Below, in pieces: positions 35,948-44,937 of a stretch of DNA of 64,000 nt. The notes beneath the pieces were generated by a model that saw only the letters and a list, made by a program, of their open reading frames with translations, had not been told where the DNA came from and ran no database searches. The translations under genes were made by a program, and so were the position numbers. The stretch's first letter is position 1, and every line of letters starts with the position of its first letter. Source of the DNA: RPRB01 sp035501615. Lineage in GTDB: Bacteria > Myxococcota > Myxococcia > Myxococcales > Myxococcaceae. The DNA lies in NCBI GenBank assembly GCA_035501615.1, contig DATJVY010000012.1, forward strand, positions 62,001-126,000, written 5' to 3'.

Positions 35948-36883
35948 TCAGGCCGCCAGCTCGACGGTCAGCGTCTGCTGGCCGATGCGGACCCGGTCGC
36001 CCTGCTTGAGCGGTCGCTCCTGGCCTCCGAGGCGGACGAAGGTGCCGAGCGCGCCGGAGAGGTCGCGCAGCACCGCCCCCTGCGGGGAGGGAGTGAGCTC
36101 GCAGTGGCGCGGCGCCAGCTGCGGGTCCGGGGCAAACACCAGATCCGCGCCCGAGGAGCCGAGGGTGAGCGCCGGCTGCGCGGTGACCACCGCCCGGCCG
36201 GGCCGCAGCCCCACGAGGACCTCCTCCAGCCCCCACAGCCCCCCGGCCTGCGGAACCGGCGCGCCGTAGATGCGTGGCTTCCCCGGCTCGGCGGAGCGGG
36301 GAAGGAGCGGCCCCGTGTAGCGGAGGACGTGTGGGCCGACGGCGAAGAGCGCCCCTGGGGTGATGAGCTCGGGGCCAGTGATGGCGACGTAGACCCCCGA
36401 CACGCTGTCCTCGTCCTTCACCGTGAGCTGGCCGTCGCGGATCCGGAAGGCCGCGTGGTGTGGGGAGACGAACGGATCGTCGGCGAAGAGGATGGCGCCC
36501 CGCTGCCGCCCGAGGCTGCAGCCGTTGGCCATCAGCCGGAACCGCTGCCCGCGGGCAGGCCCGGCCGTCACGCTGAGGATGTAACGGCTCGGGACCGGGG
36601 CGGCGGCGGCCGGGCGCCCCTGGGGCCCCGACTTCGGGACGCCCCCGGCGGGGGTGGGAGAGCCGCGCAGCCCCGCGGCCGAGGGGCTGGGCGCGGCTGC
36701 CGGTGGGCGCGCCGGGGAGGCGGGCGGCGCTGCCTTGGAGCCTGCGGCGGCGGGCTTTCCGGGCGGCTGGGCGCCCCTTCCCCAGGTCTTTCCGCAGGCT
36801 TCGCACTGGGCGGCGCCCGGAGCGTTGAGCACGTCGCAGGACGGGCAGACCACCCCGAGCTGACTCACCAGGAGGCGGGACAT
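35948..36883 (-). CDS. FHA-domain protein with N-terminal zinc ribbon
   Basis: 311 residues. A zinc ribbon (CPSC at 13-16, CEAC at 27-30), a Pro/Ala linker of about 60 residues, then two FHA modules: GCSLGRQRGAILFADDPFVSPHHAAF with LTVKDEDSVSGVYV, and LGSSGADLVFAPDPQLAPRHCEL with AVLRDLSGALGTFVRL. Some loop residues of the binding site are replaced (H for R or N to G). The zinc ribbon resembles the one in the neighbouring kinase, and the stop codons of the two genes are eight bases apart. Confidence 0.87.
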   Translation of the reverse strand: MSRLLVSQLGVVCPSCDVLNAPGAAQCEACGKTWGRGAQPPGKPAAAGSKAAPPASPARPPAAAPSPSAAGLRGSPTPAGGVPKSGPQGRPAAAAPVPSRYILSVTAGPARGQRFRLMANGCSLGRQRGAILFADDPFVSPHHAAFRIRDGQLTVKDEDSVSGVYVAITGPELITPGALFAVGPHVLRYTGPLLPRSAEPGKPRIYGAPVPQAGGLWGLEEVLVGLRPGRAVVTAQPALTLGSSGADLVFAPDPQLAPRHCELTPSPQGAVLRDLSGALGTFVRLGGQERPLKQGDRVRIGQQTLTVELAA

Positions 36884-36970
36884 GGGGCTCGCGCGTCGGT
36901 GACTGTAGGAACCGCCTCGGCGGCGGGTCAATGTTCAGGACGGACGGGGGGTTCGAGGGGGGTCGGTGCG

Positions 36971-36999
36971 TTGAACACCCCCGATCCCACAGTTACGAT
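36971..36999 (+). promoter_or_regulatory. Candidate rel promoter close to the start codon
   Basis: TTGAAC (36971-36976), 17 bases, TACGAT (36994-36999). Predicted initiation near 37006 leaves only about six bases before the rel ATG, and no ribosome site is visible there. The rel message may be nearly leaderless. Confidence 0.45.
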
Positions 37000-37011
37000 T
37001 GTGCAGTATCG

Positions 37012-39240
37012 ATGATTCGCCTGAATGACATCCTGACCCAGGTCAAGAGCTACCACCCCGACCCGGATCTGGACGTCATCAAGAAGGCCTACGTCTACTC
37101 GGCCAAGGTCCACCAGGGACAGCTCCGCCACTCCGGCGAGCCCTACCTCGTGCACCCGCTGGAGGTCGCCGGCATCCTGGCAGACCTCAAGCTGGACGAG
37201 GCGAGCATCGTCACCGGCCTCCTCCACGACACCATCGAGGACACCCTGGCCACCCCCGAGGAGCTGACCGAGCTCTTCGGCCCGGAGGTCACCCAGCTGG
37301 TGGACGGGGTGACCAAGCTTTCCAAGTTCCAGGCCAGCGCCACGCTCAGCCAGGAGGAGAAGCAGGCCGAGAACTTCCGGAAGATGATCATCGCGATGGC
37401 GCAGGACATCCGCGTCATCCTGGTCAAGCTCGCCGACCGCACCCACAACATGCGGACCCTGGAGTACATGCGCGAGGACAAGCGCCAGCGCATCGCCCAG
37501 GAGACGCTCGACATCTACGCCCCGCTCGCCAACCGACTGGGCATCAGCTGGATCAAGACCGAGCTCGAGGACCTCAGCTTTCGCTGGCTGAAGCCCGCCG
37601 AGTACGCCGACCTGGCCGAGCGGGTGGGCAAGCGGAAGAAGGAGCGTGAGCGGTACATCGCCGACGTGGTTCGCCTCATCGAGGGGAAGCTCGCCGAGCG
37701 TGAGCTGAAGGGACGCGTCTCGGGCCGGTTCAAGCACCTCTACAGCATCTGGAAGAAGATGCGGGCCAACGGCATCGACTTCGAGCAGGTGCACGACATG
37801 ATCGCCTTCCGGCTGATCATGCCCACCGTGCCTAGCTGCTACGAGGCGCTGGGGCTCATCCACCAGCTGTGGAAGCCGGTGCCGGGGCGGTTCAAGGACT
37901 TCATCGCCATTCCCAAGCCCAACATGTACCAGTCGCTCCACACCACGGTCATCGGGCCGCTGGGGGAGCGGGTGGAGGTGCAGATCCGCACCGAGGAGAT
38001 GCACCGCATCGCCGAGGAGGGCATCGCCGCCCACTGGGCCTACAAGGAGGGCAAGGCGCTGGTCAGCCGGGATGACGAGAAGTTCGCCTGGCTCCGCCAG
38101 CTCATGGAGTGGCAGCAGGACCTGAAGGACCCCAAGGAGTTCCTGGAGACGGTGAAGGTGGACCTCTTCACCGACGAGGTCTTCGTCTTCACCCCCAAGG
38201 GCGACGTGAAGAGCCTCCCCCGGGGAGCCACGCCGGTGGACTTCGCCTACGCCATCCACTCCGACGTCGGAGGCCGCTGCGTGGGGGCGAAGGTGAACGG
38301 GAAGATCGTCCCCCTCCGCTACAAGCTGAAGAACGGCGACACGGTGGAGGTGTTGACCAGTCCGGGCGCCCATCCCAGCAAGGACTGGCTGACCTTCGTC
38401 AAGACCAGCCGGGCCCAGCAGCGCATCCGGGGGTTCATCAAGCAGCAGCAGCGCGACAAGAGCCAGCAGCTGGGCCGCGAGCTCCTGGACAAGGAGTTCC
38501 GCCGCGTGGGGCTGAACCTCAACCGGCTGCTCCGCTCGGGCGAGCTGAAGCCGGTGGCCGCCGAGCTCGGCTTCCGCATCGAGGACGACCTCCTGGTGGC
38601 GGTGGGCTACGGCAAGGTGGTCCCCAGCCAGCTCCTCGCCCGGCTGCTCCCGCCGGAGCGGCTCGCCGAGACGGAGAAGGAGCGGACCCAGAAGGCCGAG
38701 CCCGTCAACGGGTCTTCGGCCGGGGAGAACGGCTCGCCCGCGCCGGCGCCCAATGGCCTCGGCCGGGTCACCGAGCTGGCGAAGAAGCTGGTCGGCCGGC
38801 GCAGCCGGACGGGGGTGCTCATCGGCGGGGTAGACGACGTGCTGGTCCGCTTCGGGCGCTGCTGCAACCCGGTGCCGGGAGACCCCATCGTCGGCTTCAT
38901 CACCCGGAACCAGGGGGTGACGGTCCACACCGTGGGGTGCGAGCGGGCGCTGGCCACCGACCCCGAGCGCCGCGTCGACGTGGCCTGGGACGCGCGTGGC
39001 GACTACAAGCGCCCGGTCACGCTGCGGGTGCTCACCGCCGACCGGCCGGGGCTCCTGGCCGACATGTCGAACATCTTCAGCAAGAAGGGCGTCAACATCA
39101 GCCAGGCCAACTGCCGGGCGACGGGCGACGACCGGGCGGTGAACACCTTCGAGGTCACCATCTCGGACCTGAAGCAGCTCACCGACCTCATGAGGACCAT
39201 CGAGCGCCTGAACGGCGTCTACTCGGTGGAGCGGGTCTAG
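37012..39240 (+). CDS. Bifunctional (p)ppGpp synthetase/hydrolase (Rel/SpoT)
   Basis: 742 residues, normal for long Rel proteins. The hydrolase domain has HSGEPYLVHP and HDTIEDT at 72-78 (HD pair intact), the synthetase has GRFKHLYSIWKKM, HDMIAFRLI and RFKDFIAIPKPNMYQSLHTTV. The RFKD loop is the bifunctional rather than RelA-only (EFDD) type. Then a TGS domain (DEVFVFTPKGDVKSLPRGATPVDFAYAIHS), a CC region (RFGRCCNPVPGD), and a C-terminal ACT domain. A Ser/Gly-rich linker lies before the CC region. It works with DksA (32012) in the stringent response. The locus could be named relA or spoT, so I leave the symbol blank. Confidence 0.96.
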   Translation: MIRLNDILTQVKSYHPDPDLDVIKKAYVYSAKVHQGQLRHSGEPYLVHPLEVAGILADLKLDEASIVTGLLHDTIEDTLATPEELTELFGPEVTQLVDGVTKLSKFQASATLSQEEKQAENFRKMIIAMAQDIRVILVKLADRTHNMRTLEYMREDKRQRIAQETLDIYAPLANRLGISWIKTELEDLSFRWLKPAEYADLAERVGKRKKERERYIADVVRLIEGKLAERELKGRVSGRFKHLYSIWKKMRANGIDFEQVHDMIAFRLIMPTVPSCYEALGLIHQLWKPVPGRFKDFIAIPKPNMYQSLHTTVIGPLGERVEVQIRTEEMHRIAEEGIAAHWAYKEGKALVSRDDEKFAWLRQLMEWQQDLKDPKEFLETVKVDLFTDEVFVFTPKGDVKSLPRGATPVDFAYAIHSDVGGRCVGAKVNGKIVPLRYKLKNGDTVEVLTSPGAHPSKDWLTFVKTSRAQQRIRGFIKQQQRDKSQQLGRELLDKEFRRVGLNLNRLLRSGELKPVAAELGFRIEDDLLVAVGYGKVVPSQLLARLLPPERLAETEKERTQKAEPVNGSSAGENGSPAPAPNGLGRVTELAKKLVGRRSRTGVLIGGVDDVLVRFGRCCNPVPGDPIVGFITRNQGVTVHTVGCERALATDPERRVDVAWDARGDYKRPVTLRVLTADRPGLLADMSNIFSKKGVNISQANCRATGDDRAVNTFEVTISDLKQLTDLMRTIERLNGVYSVERV

Positions 39241-39251
39241 GGGACCGGGGT

Positions 39252-39821
39252 TCAGGCCGCCGCGGCGCTGGCCGCCGCGGCCTCGGGCGAGAGCTCGCGG
39301 TGGCGGTTGCGGAGCTCGGCCCGGACGTCCGCCGGCAGGGCGATGAAGGCCATGCGGGCGGCGGCGATGCGCTGGCGATCCTGTCCGTGGGGCTTCCGGC
39401 AGATCTCCAGCTCCCGCTCCAGGTAGATGCGGATCATCGCCGGGCGGCCGGTGAGGACCAGCACCTCGGCCAGGCCCAGGTGAGGATCTCCCGGTGCGGC
39501 CCCGCTCCAGTGCTCGGGGACGGCGCGGCGGACGTCCTCCGGCCGGACGGCGCCGAGCGCGAAGGCCCGCCCCAGCGCCTCGCCCAGCAGCCGCCGCTCG
39601 GTGGGGAGCAGCCGCCCGACGGCATTGAGGAGGGTTCCCGCCAGGGGGCCGAACGAGAACATCAGCTCGAAGAAGCGAGAGCGGGTCAGCTCGTGGGTGT
39701 GCTCCTCCAGCCAGCGGACGATCTCCCGGGCGTCGTGGGTGCGGAGCGCGTCCTTCAGCACCTGACGGGCCTGCGAGATGTCGAGGCGAGGGTCTCGGGA
39801 GTGTGTGACTGGCGGGAGCAT
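39252..39821 (-). CDS. Protein of unknown function
   Basis: 189 residues, largely helical, with a Leu/Arg-rich core (EIVRWLEEHTHELTRSRFFELMFSFGPLAG, LPTERRLLGEALGRAFALGA) and a poly-Ala tail. No signal peptide, membrane helix or catalytic motif I recognise. Codon use matches the neighbours. It converges on rel with a 12-base gap and has no operon partner. Confidence 0.65.
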   Translation of the reverse strand: MLPPVTHSRDPRLDISQARQVLKDALRTHDAREIVRWLEEHTHELTRSRFFELMFSFGPLAGTLLNAVGRLLPTERRLLGEALGRAFALGAVRPEDVRRAVPEHWSGAAPGDPHLGLAEVLVLTGRPAMIRIYLERELEICRKPHGQDRQRIAAARMAFIALPADVRAELRNRHRELSPEAAAASAAAA

Positions 39822-40024
39822 GCGGTCCCCCCTGGCGTTGCAACGGTCCGGCCCGCTCCGCGGCGCGACCGGTCGCCTGCCGCGACGGGCGGTTGGACCG
39901 GTGTGGGGCCTCCGGCCACGGGGGTCAGTCGCCGGTCCGGGGGTGGGGCGAAACCCGGGGGGGGAGCGAACCGGCGGCAGAGGCTCGGTTGCGCCTCCAG
40001 GGTGGGCCGGAGTAGCAGGCGGGC

Positions 40025-40411
40025 ATGCACCGGTCCGTCATCGAGTCCCTCCAGGCGCCCAAGGCCATCGGTCCGTACTCGCAGGCGATTGCCGTGCCGG
40101 CCTCGCGCATGGTGTTCCTCTCGGGGCAGATCCCGCTCGACCCGGCGACCGGGGAGCTGGTGCCGGGGGACATCGGCGCCCAGACCGCGCAGGTGATGAA
40201 GAACCTCGGAGCGGTGCTCACCGCCGCCGGGGTGTCGTTCGATCACGTCGTCCGCTGCACCATCTTCCTCGTGGACCTCGCCGACTTCGCGACGGTCAAC
40301 AAGGTCTACGGGCAGGCCTTCCGCACCGCGCCGCCCGCGCGCGCCACGGTACAGGTGGCCGCGCTTCCCAAGGGCGCGCGAGTGGAGATCGACGCCATCG
40401 CCGTCGGGTGA
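40025..40411 (+). CDS. ridA: RidA family enamine/imine deaminase
   Basis: 128 residues. Hydrolyses reactive enamines such as 2-aminoacrylate. Characteristic APKAIGPYSQAI, VFLSGQIPLDPATGELV, ITTAGVSFDHVVRCTIFLVDLADF-like segment, and the end PARATVQVAALPKGARVEIDAIAV with the active-site Arg of ARATVQV. Cytosolic, probably a trimer. AGCAGGCGGGC upstream serves as the ribosome site. Confidence 0.96.
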   Translation: MHRSVIESLQAPKAIGPYSQAIAVPASRMVFLSGQIPLDPATGELVPGDIGAQTAQVMKNLGAVLTAAGVSFDHVVRCTIFLVDLADFATVNKVYGQAFRTAPPARATVQVAALPKGARVEIDAIAVG

Positions 40412-40427
40412 CGGCTCCGGGGACGCG

Positions 40428-41795
40428 TCAGTTCCGCGCGCCGGAGGGCCCGGCCGAGTCCGCGATCAGCCGGCCGTAGAGGTCCGCCGGCTTGACCCCC
40501 GAGGAGAGCAGCTTGTCGGCCCGGGCGATCTCCTTGTCGATCTCGGACTTCAGCGACTCGAAGCTCGCCCAGCCGCCCACGTGCTCGCGGCCGTTCACGA
40601 AGAAGGTGGGGGTGGCCGACACGCCCACGGCGCTCCCCGCGTCGATGTCCGCCTTGACCCGTGCCTCGGTCGCCGCGTTGGCCAGCGCCGCCCTGAAGCG
40701 CGCGACGTCGAGCCCGAGCGAGCCGGCCGCCTTCTCCAGCGACGCCTGGTCCAGCTCGCGCTGGTGGGCGTACATCCAGTCATGCATCTGCCAGAACTTG
40801 CCCTGCGCCTGTGCCGCCACCCCGGCGCGCGCGGCCAGGGCGGCATCGGGGTGCATGGTCGGGGGCAGCGGGAAGTGCCGGAACGCGAAGCGCACGTCCT
40901 TCGGGTAGGTCTCGCGGATCTGCGCGACCATCGGAGCGGCGCGCGAGCAGTACGGGCACTGGAAGTCGCTCCACTGGACGATGGTCACCTTGGCCATCGC
41001 CGGTCCGAAGGACGGCGCGTCCGCGGGGACGTCCACCTTCTTCACCACCGGCGGCGGCGCGGCGGAGGTCACTGCCTTCTCCTGGATCTTCGCGTACACC
41101 TGGCTCGCCGGGACGCCCTGGCGCACGAGGCCCTCGGCCTTGGCCAGCTCCTCGTCGATGAGGGAGCTGAAGGCATCCAGCGGCGCGGCGCCGCCCGGCA
41201 GCCGGCGGCCGTTGACGAAGAAGGCCGGGGTGCCGCTGACGTTCACGTTGGAGGCCAGCTCCATGTCCCGGTCGATGACGGCCTTGACCTTCGGATCGTT
41301 CTGGTCGCGCTTCCAGCGCTCGACGTCGAGGCCAATCTCCCGCGCGTGCCGCTCGAGAGAGTCCGGATCGAGCTGCGCCGAGCCGAAGAGCCGGTCGTGC
41401 ATCTCCCAGTACCGGCCCTGCATCCCCGCGGCGACCGCGGCCCGGGCGGCCCCCATCGCCATGGGATGGATCTGGGTCAGCGGGTACTGCTTCATCACCA
41501 GCCGGATCTTCCCCGCGTACTTCTTCTCCACCTGGGCGACCGTCGAGCTCGCCTGGCGGCAGTAGGGGCACTGGTAGTCGCTGAACTCGACCAGGGTGAC
41601 CAGCGCGTCGGGTGCTCCCCGGGCTGGCGAGTCGTCGACCGGGAGCCGGAACACGGTCGCGTCCGCCTTCTGCCGGGGCGGCGGGGTGCCCGGGCGCTGG
41701 GCGGTGGGAGTGGCGGTGGAGGGAGTCCAGGCACGACCGATGAAGAAGCCCAGGACGAGCCCTGCGACAAGGGTGAGGAACGCGCTGACTTTCAT
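40428..41795 (-). CDS. Tandem DsbA-like thioredoxin-fold protein, exported
   Basis: 455 residues. An N-terminal hydrophobic segment (AFLTLVAGLVLGFFIGRAW) acts as signal or anchor. Two DsbA/thioredoxin_4-type domains follow, each with FSDYQCPYC or WSDFQCPYC and a cis-Pro loop (SGTPAFFVNGR, SATPTFFVNGR). Both CxxC pairs are intact. Periplasmic oxidoreductase or chaperone, possibly two domains acting on one client. Divergent from the TusA-like gene (start 54 bases away). Relatives often sit beside cytochrome or secretion genes. Confidence 0.9.
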   Translation of the reverse strand: MKVSAFLTLVAGLVLGFFIGRAWTPSTATPTAQRPGTPPPRQKADATVFRLPVDDSPARGAPDALVTLVEFSDYQCPYCRQASSTVAQVEKKYAGKIRLVMKQYPLTQIHPMAMGAARAAVAAGMQGRYWEMHDRLFGSAQLDPDSLERHAREIGLDVERWKRDQNDPKVKAVIDRDMELASNVNVSGTPAFFVNGRRLPGGAAPLDAFSSLIDEELAKAEGLVRQGVPASQVYAKIQEKAVTSAAPPPVVKKVDVPADAPSFGPAMAKVTIVQWSDFQCPYCSRAAPMVAQIRETYPKDVRFAFRHFPLPPTMHPDAALAARAGVAAQAQGKFWQMHDWMYAHQRELDQASLEKAAGSLGLDVARFRAALANAATEARVKADIDAGSAVGVSATPTFFVNGREHVGGWASFESLKSEIDKEIARADKLLSSGVKPADLYGRLIADSAGPSGARN

Positions 41796-41849
41796 GGTGT
41801 TTTCGACCGCTCGGGAGAGCCGCGGCGGGCGTGGTAGGGATACCCCGGC

Positions 41850-42137
41850 ATGGCCCGGGTCGTCCAGCTTCGGGTCGGGGCATTGCCCTGTCCTCTCCCC
41901 ATCGTGCGGCTGGCCGAGTGCGCCCGCGGTCTCGACTCGGGCGACGTGGTCGACCTCAGCGGCTCGGACCCGGCGATCGGCCCGGACGTCGACGTCTGGT
42001 GCACGCGCTTCGGGCACCGGGTGCTGTCGGCGGACCGGGGCCCCGGTGGGTGGCGCATCCGGGTCCAGCTCACCTCTCGCGGCCGGGATTGGGTTCCGGA
42101 GACCCCGGGGGGCCAGGAGTCCAACTCCGCGGGATGA
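41850..42137 (+). CDS. TusA-like sulfur carrier protein
   Basis: 95 residues. LRVGALPCPLPIVRLAECARGLDSGDVVDL is a TusA/SirA start with the C-P-x-P motif at Cys14; GWRIRVQ ends the fold. TusA proteins carry sulfur as persulfide. The C-terminus has an extra 20 unstructured residues. Divergent from the DsbA-like gene with a shared 54-base control region. A thiol link is inference. Confidence 0.78.
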   Translation: MARVVQLRVGALPCPLPIVRLAECARGLDSGDVVDLSGSDPAIGPDVDVWCTRFGHRVLSADRGPGGWRIRVQLTSRGRDWVPETPGGQESNSAG

Positions 42138-42180
42138 CGGCGGTGAGGTGCTGGCACCGGGCTTGAACTGACACCGGGCC

Positions 42181-43065
42181 ATGAGACTTCGCAACTCGGC
42201 CGTCCCCGGCGTCGATCCGGTGTCCGGATCCGACGATCGCAATCGCTGGTCACCGGATGTCGTCTCCGACGCCGACGGGCTCGCCCGCGCCTGCGCGCAG
42301 CTCTCCGCCCACGTCCAGGCGCTGAGCGATCGCGCCGCCCAGCTGCAGCAGGCAGGGTATCCGGAGGCGGAGTGGCTCTTGGCCCGGTTCCAGTCGCACC
42401 GGCTCGCCTGCCCCGACCTCTCGGGTCCCTCGGCCCGCATCCTGCTCCAGGCCGGCCTCGCCGCCCTCGAGGAACATCGCGCGGGGCTGGCGCGGGACGC
42501 GGCCGAGCTCGAGCGGGTGGAGGCCGCCGCCGCCCAGGCCCAGGCGGAGGCCGCGCGCAAGGAGGCGGCAGAGCGCGAGGCCCGCGCCCGGCGCGAGGCC
42601 CAGGCGACCGCCGCCCGGACGCCGGCGCCCCCGACCCTCGCCCAGGCTCCCGAGCCCGCCGCGAGCCGTCCGCGTGCGCCTGCCCAGCCCCTGGGGAGGA
42701 TGTCGGCGGTGAGCCCCAGCGGCTCGGGCCGGAGCAGCACCCGCGTCCCGCTGCAGACGCAGGTCGACCTCACCAGCGACTCCAACGTGTTCACCGGATT
42801 CAGCACCAACCTGAGCGAGGGCGGCGTGTTCGTCGCGACCCTCAAGGCGCTCCCCGTCGGCACCCCGGTGGACCTGACCTTCAGCCTCCCCGGAAAGGCG
42901 CGCATCGCGGTGCACGGCGAGGTGCGCTGGACGCGGGAGATCGACGACCGGGCCCCGGACGTGTTCCCCGGCGTCGGCGTGCGGTTCGTCGACCTGAGCC
43001 CCGAGGCGGCGCAGGCGCTCCACCGCTTCGTCGCCGAGCGCGAGCCGCTCTTCTACCCCGACTAG
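42181..43065 (+). CDS. PilZ-domain protein (TIGR02266 type) with coiled-coil N-terminus
   Basis: 294 residues. Residues 1-170 are an Ala/Glu/Arg coiled coil and Pro-rich linker. The C-terminal 100 residues are a PilZ-like domain: TRVPLQTQVDLTSDSNVFTGFSTNLSEGGVFVAT ... GEVRWTRE ... PGVGVRFVDLSPEA. This TIGR02266 form is common in myxobacteria. The RxxxR c-di-GMP motif is not obvious, so ligand binding is uncertain. It overlaps the ABC ATPase gene end by four bases on the opposite strand. Confidence 0.88.
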   Translation: MRLRNSAVPGVDPVSGSDDRNRWSPDVVSDADGLARACAQLSAHVQALSDRAAQLQQAGYPEAEWLLARFQSHRLACPDLSGPSARILLQAGLAALEEHRAGLARDAAELERVEAAAAQAQAEAARKEAAEREARARREAQATAARTPAPPTLAQAPEPAASRPRAPAQPLGRMSAVSPSGSGRSSTRVPLQTQVDLTSDSNVFTGFSTNLSEGGVFVATLKALPVGTPVDLTFSLPGKARIAVHGEVRWTREIDDRAPDVFPGVGVRFVDLSPEAAQALHRFVAEREPLFYPD

Positions 43066-43994
43066 GACCCGGAGCCTCCGGGCCCCGAGGTCACGTCCAG
43101 CACCCGCTGCTCGAGCGAGCTGCCCTGGCTGACCGCGGTGATGCGGGTCCCGCGGGTCAGGAGCGCCTCGAGCACCGAGGCGATGACGTCCTCGGCCGGC
43201 GGCGCGTCGTCCGACAGCCGGACCCGGAGCGACCCCGACGGTGACAGCTCGGCGCCGGCGACCCCCCGCAGAGCCCGGAGCTCGGGGAGGGGAACGTCGC
43301 CCCGGCTCACCTGGACCGAGAACTCGGCGCCCCGGCGGGTGACCTCGGCGAGCGTCCCGTCCTGCACCACCTTCCCGCGGTCCAGCACGGTGACCGCGTC
43401 GCAGAGGCGCTCCAGCTCGGTCAGGTTGTGGCTACTGATGACCACCGTCCGCTGGCCGCGGAGACCGGCGATGAGCGTGCGGACCTCGGCCGCGGCGCGC
43501 GGGTCGAGGCCGGCCGTGGGCTCGTCGAGGAGGAGGAGCGCCGGCTCGCCGAGGAGGGCCTGGGCGAGCGCCACCCGCTTGGCCATCCCGTGGGAGAGCG
43601 TCCGGGGTGGGCTGTCCCAGGCCTGGGGCAGCTGGACCCGCTCCAGCGCGATGCGTGCCGCCGCCTCGGGCCGGACCTCCCCGGCCAGGCGGGCCCAGGT
43701 GGTGAGGAGGGCGCCCACGTCCAGGTAGGGGGGGAGCGCCGCATCCTGGGGAAGCACCCCCAGCCGCGGCCGGTGGGGTCCGCGGTCGCGCGGCTCGCGA
43801 CCGAGCACCCGCACCGTGCCCGAGCCCGCGCGGAGAAAGCCGGCGGCGATCCCGAAGCAGGTCGTCTTCCCGGCTCCGTTGGGACCGACCAGCCCGTGGC
43901 AGCTGCCGGCGCCCACCTCGAAGGTGATGCGGTCGAGGGCCACCGTCGGCCCGTACCGCTTGGACACCCCCTCCATGCGGAGCGCCGCCTCCAC
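43062..43994 (-). CDS. ABC transporter ATP-binding protein
   Basis: 310 residues. Walker A GPNGAGKTT, signature LSHGMAKRVALAQALLG, Walker B LLLLDEPTAGLD, H-loop SSHNL. A C-terminal extension of about 90 residues resembles that of CcmA/NatA/NosF-type exporters. Its start lies three bases after the end of the permease gene upstream, so the two form a unit. Confidence 0.93.
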   Translation of the reverse strand: MEAALRMEGVSKRYGPTVALDRITFEVGAGSCHGLVGPNGAGKTTCFGIAAGFLRAGSGTVRVLGREPRDRGPHRPRLGVLPQDAALPPYLDVGALLTTWARLAGEVRPEAAARIALERVQLPQAWDSPPRTLSHGMAKRVALAQALLGEPALLLLDEPTAGLDPRAAAEVRTLIAGLRGQRTVVISSHNLTELERLCDAVTVLDRGKVVQDGTLAEVTRRGAEFSVQVSRGDVPLPELRALRGVAGAELSPSGSLRVRLSDDAPPAEDVIASVLEALLTRGTRITAVSQGSSLEQRVLDVTSGPGGSGS

Positions 43995-43997
43995 CGC

Positions 43998-44861
43998 TCA
44001 GATGTCCCTCGCCCGGAAGACGGCCCAGGCGCAGGAGAGGAACACCGCCCCGAAGACCCCGTAGGCCACCGCCGAGGTGGCGAACGCCGCCGACGAGGCG
44101 AGGATCCCCGAGGCGTAGGCCGAGGGCGAGAGCCAGCGGAGCCCCTCGGTCCACGAGGCCGGTCCCCCCATCCGGTGGACCAGCGCGGCACGGCCGCCCA
44201 CGACCTCCAGCAGCCAGAAGGCGACGAGCGCTCCCACGTTGAGGAGCAGGCTCGCCCCCGGGCCCGAGGTCACTGCGGAGGAAAGGGCGGTCAGGGCGAG
44301 GTAGGCGAAGGCGAAGGTCGCCCCGCCGACCCAGAAGCGGGCCGCGGCCGAGGCGAGCAGCACCGGCTCCGTTCCCGGCCGGAGGAAGGCCCCGGCCACG
44401 AAGAGCCCGGCGAGCACCACCCCGAGGAGGACGCCCAGCACCACCGCCTGGGCGGCGAACTTCCCGCCGAGGATGCTCCCCCGCCGGGAGCGCACCGCCC
44501 AGTACCGCACGCTGCCGGTGGACAGCTCGGCGCTGAGCTGGTCGTAGCCGAGCAGCGCCACGTAGAGCGGCAGGAAGAACAGCGTGACCCGGAACACCAG
44601 TGGAACGAGCAGGGGCAGCTCCGAGAGCCGCTGGAAGGCGCCTCCGTCGTCGCCCACCAGGAACCCGAGGATGCCCGCGCTCGCGGCCTCGGCCGCCTCG
44701 GGGCCCTGCGCGTCGAGGCCGCGGGTGAGCAGGCCCACGATGAGCCCCACCAGCGCCGTCGAGGTGGCGAAGAGCAGGAGCAGGATCAGCACCCGCGCGT
44801 TCCGGAGGGTCCGGAGCAGCTCGGTGCGGGTGATCGCCAGCAGCTCGACGAGAGGGCTCAC
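43998..44861 (-). CDS. ABC-2 type transporter permease (NosY-like)
   Basis: 287 residues with six hydrophobic helices. The start ITRTELLRTLRNARVLILLLLFATSTALVGLIVG and the middle GSVRYWAVRSRRGSILGGKFAAQAVVLG are typical of ABC-2/NosY/NatB membrane subunits. It pairs with the ATPase immediately downstream (three-base gap). The exported substrate is unknown. Confidence 0.9.
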   Translation of the reverse strand: MSPLVELLAITRTELLRTLRNARVLILLLLFATSTALVGLIVGLLTRGLDAQGPEAAEAASAGILGFLVGDDGGAFQRLSELPLLVPLVFRVTLFFLPLYVALLGYDQLSAELSTGSVRYWAVRSRRGSILGGKFAAQAVVLGVLLGVVLAGLFVAGAFLRPGTEPVLLASAAARFWVGGATFAFAYLALTALSSAVTSGPGASLLLNVGALVAFWLLEVVGGRAALVHRMGGPASWTEGLRWLSPSAYASGILASSAAFATSAVAYGVFGAVFLSCAWAVFRARDI

Positions 44862-44937
44862 GTGGGACGAGGGCCTACCAGAGGTGGACCGCCGAAGTCT
44901 TCACCACCCGCGGGAAGCCATCGTACGATGGAGGGAC

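Noticed and set aside
36928..39843. A 971-residue minus-strand frame opposite rel
   Set aside because: The rel frame carries all expected domains. The minus frame is low-complexity and has no motif.
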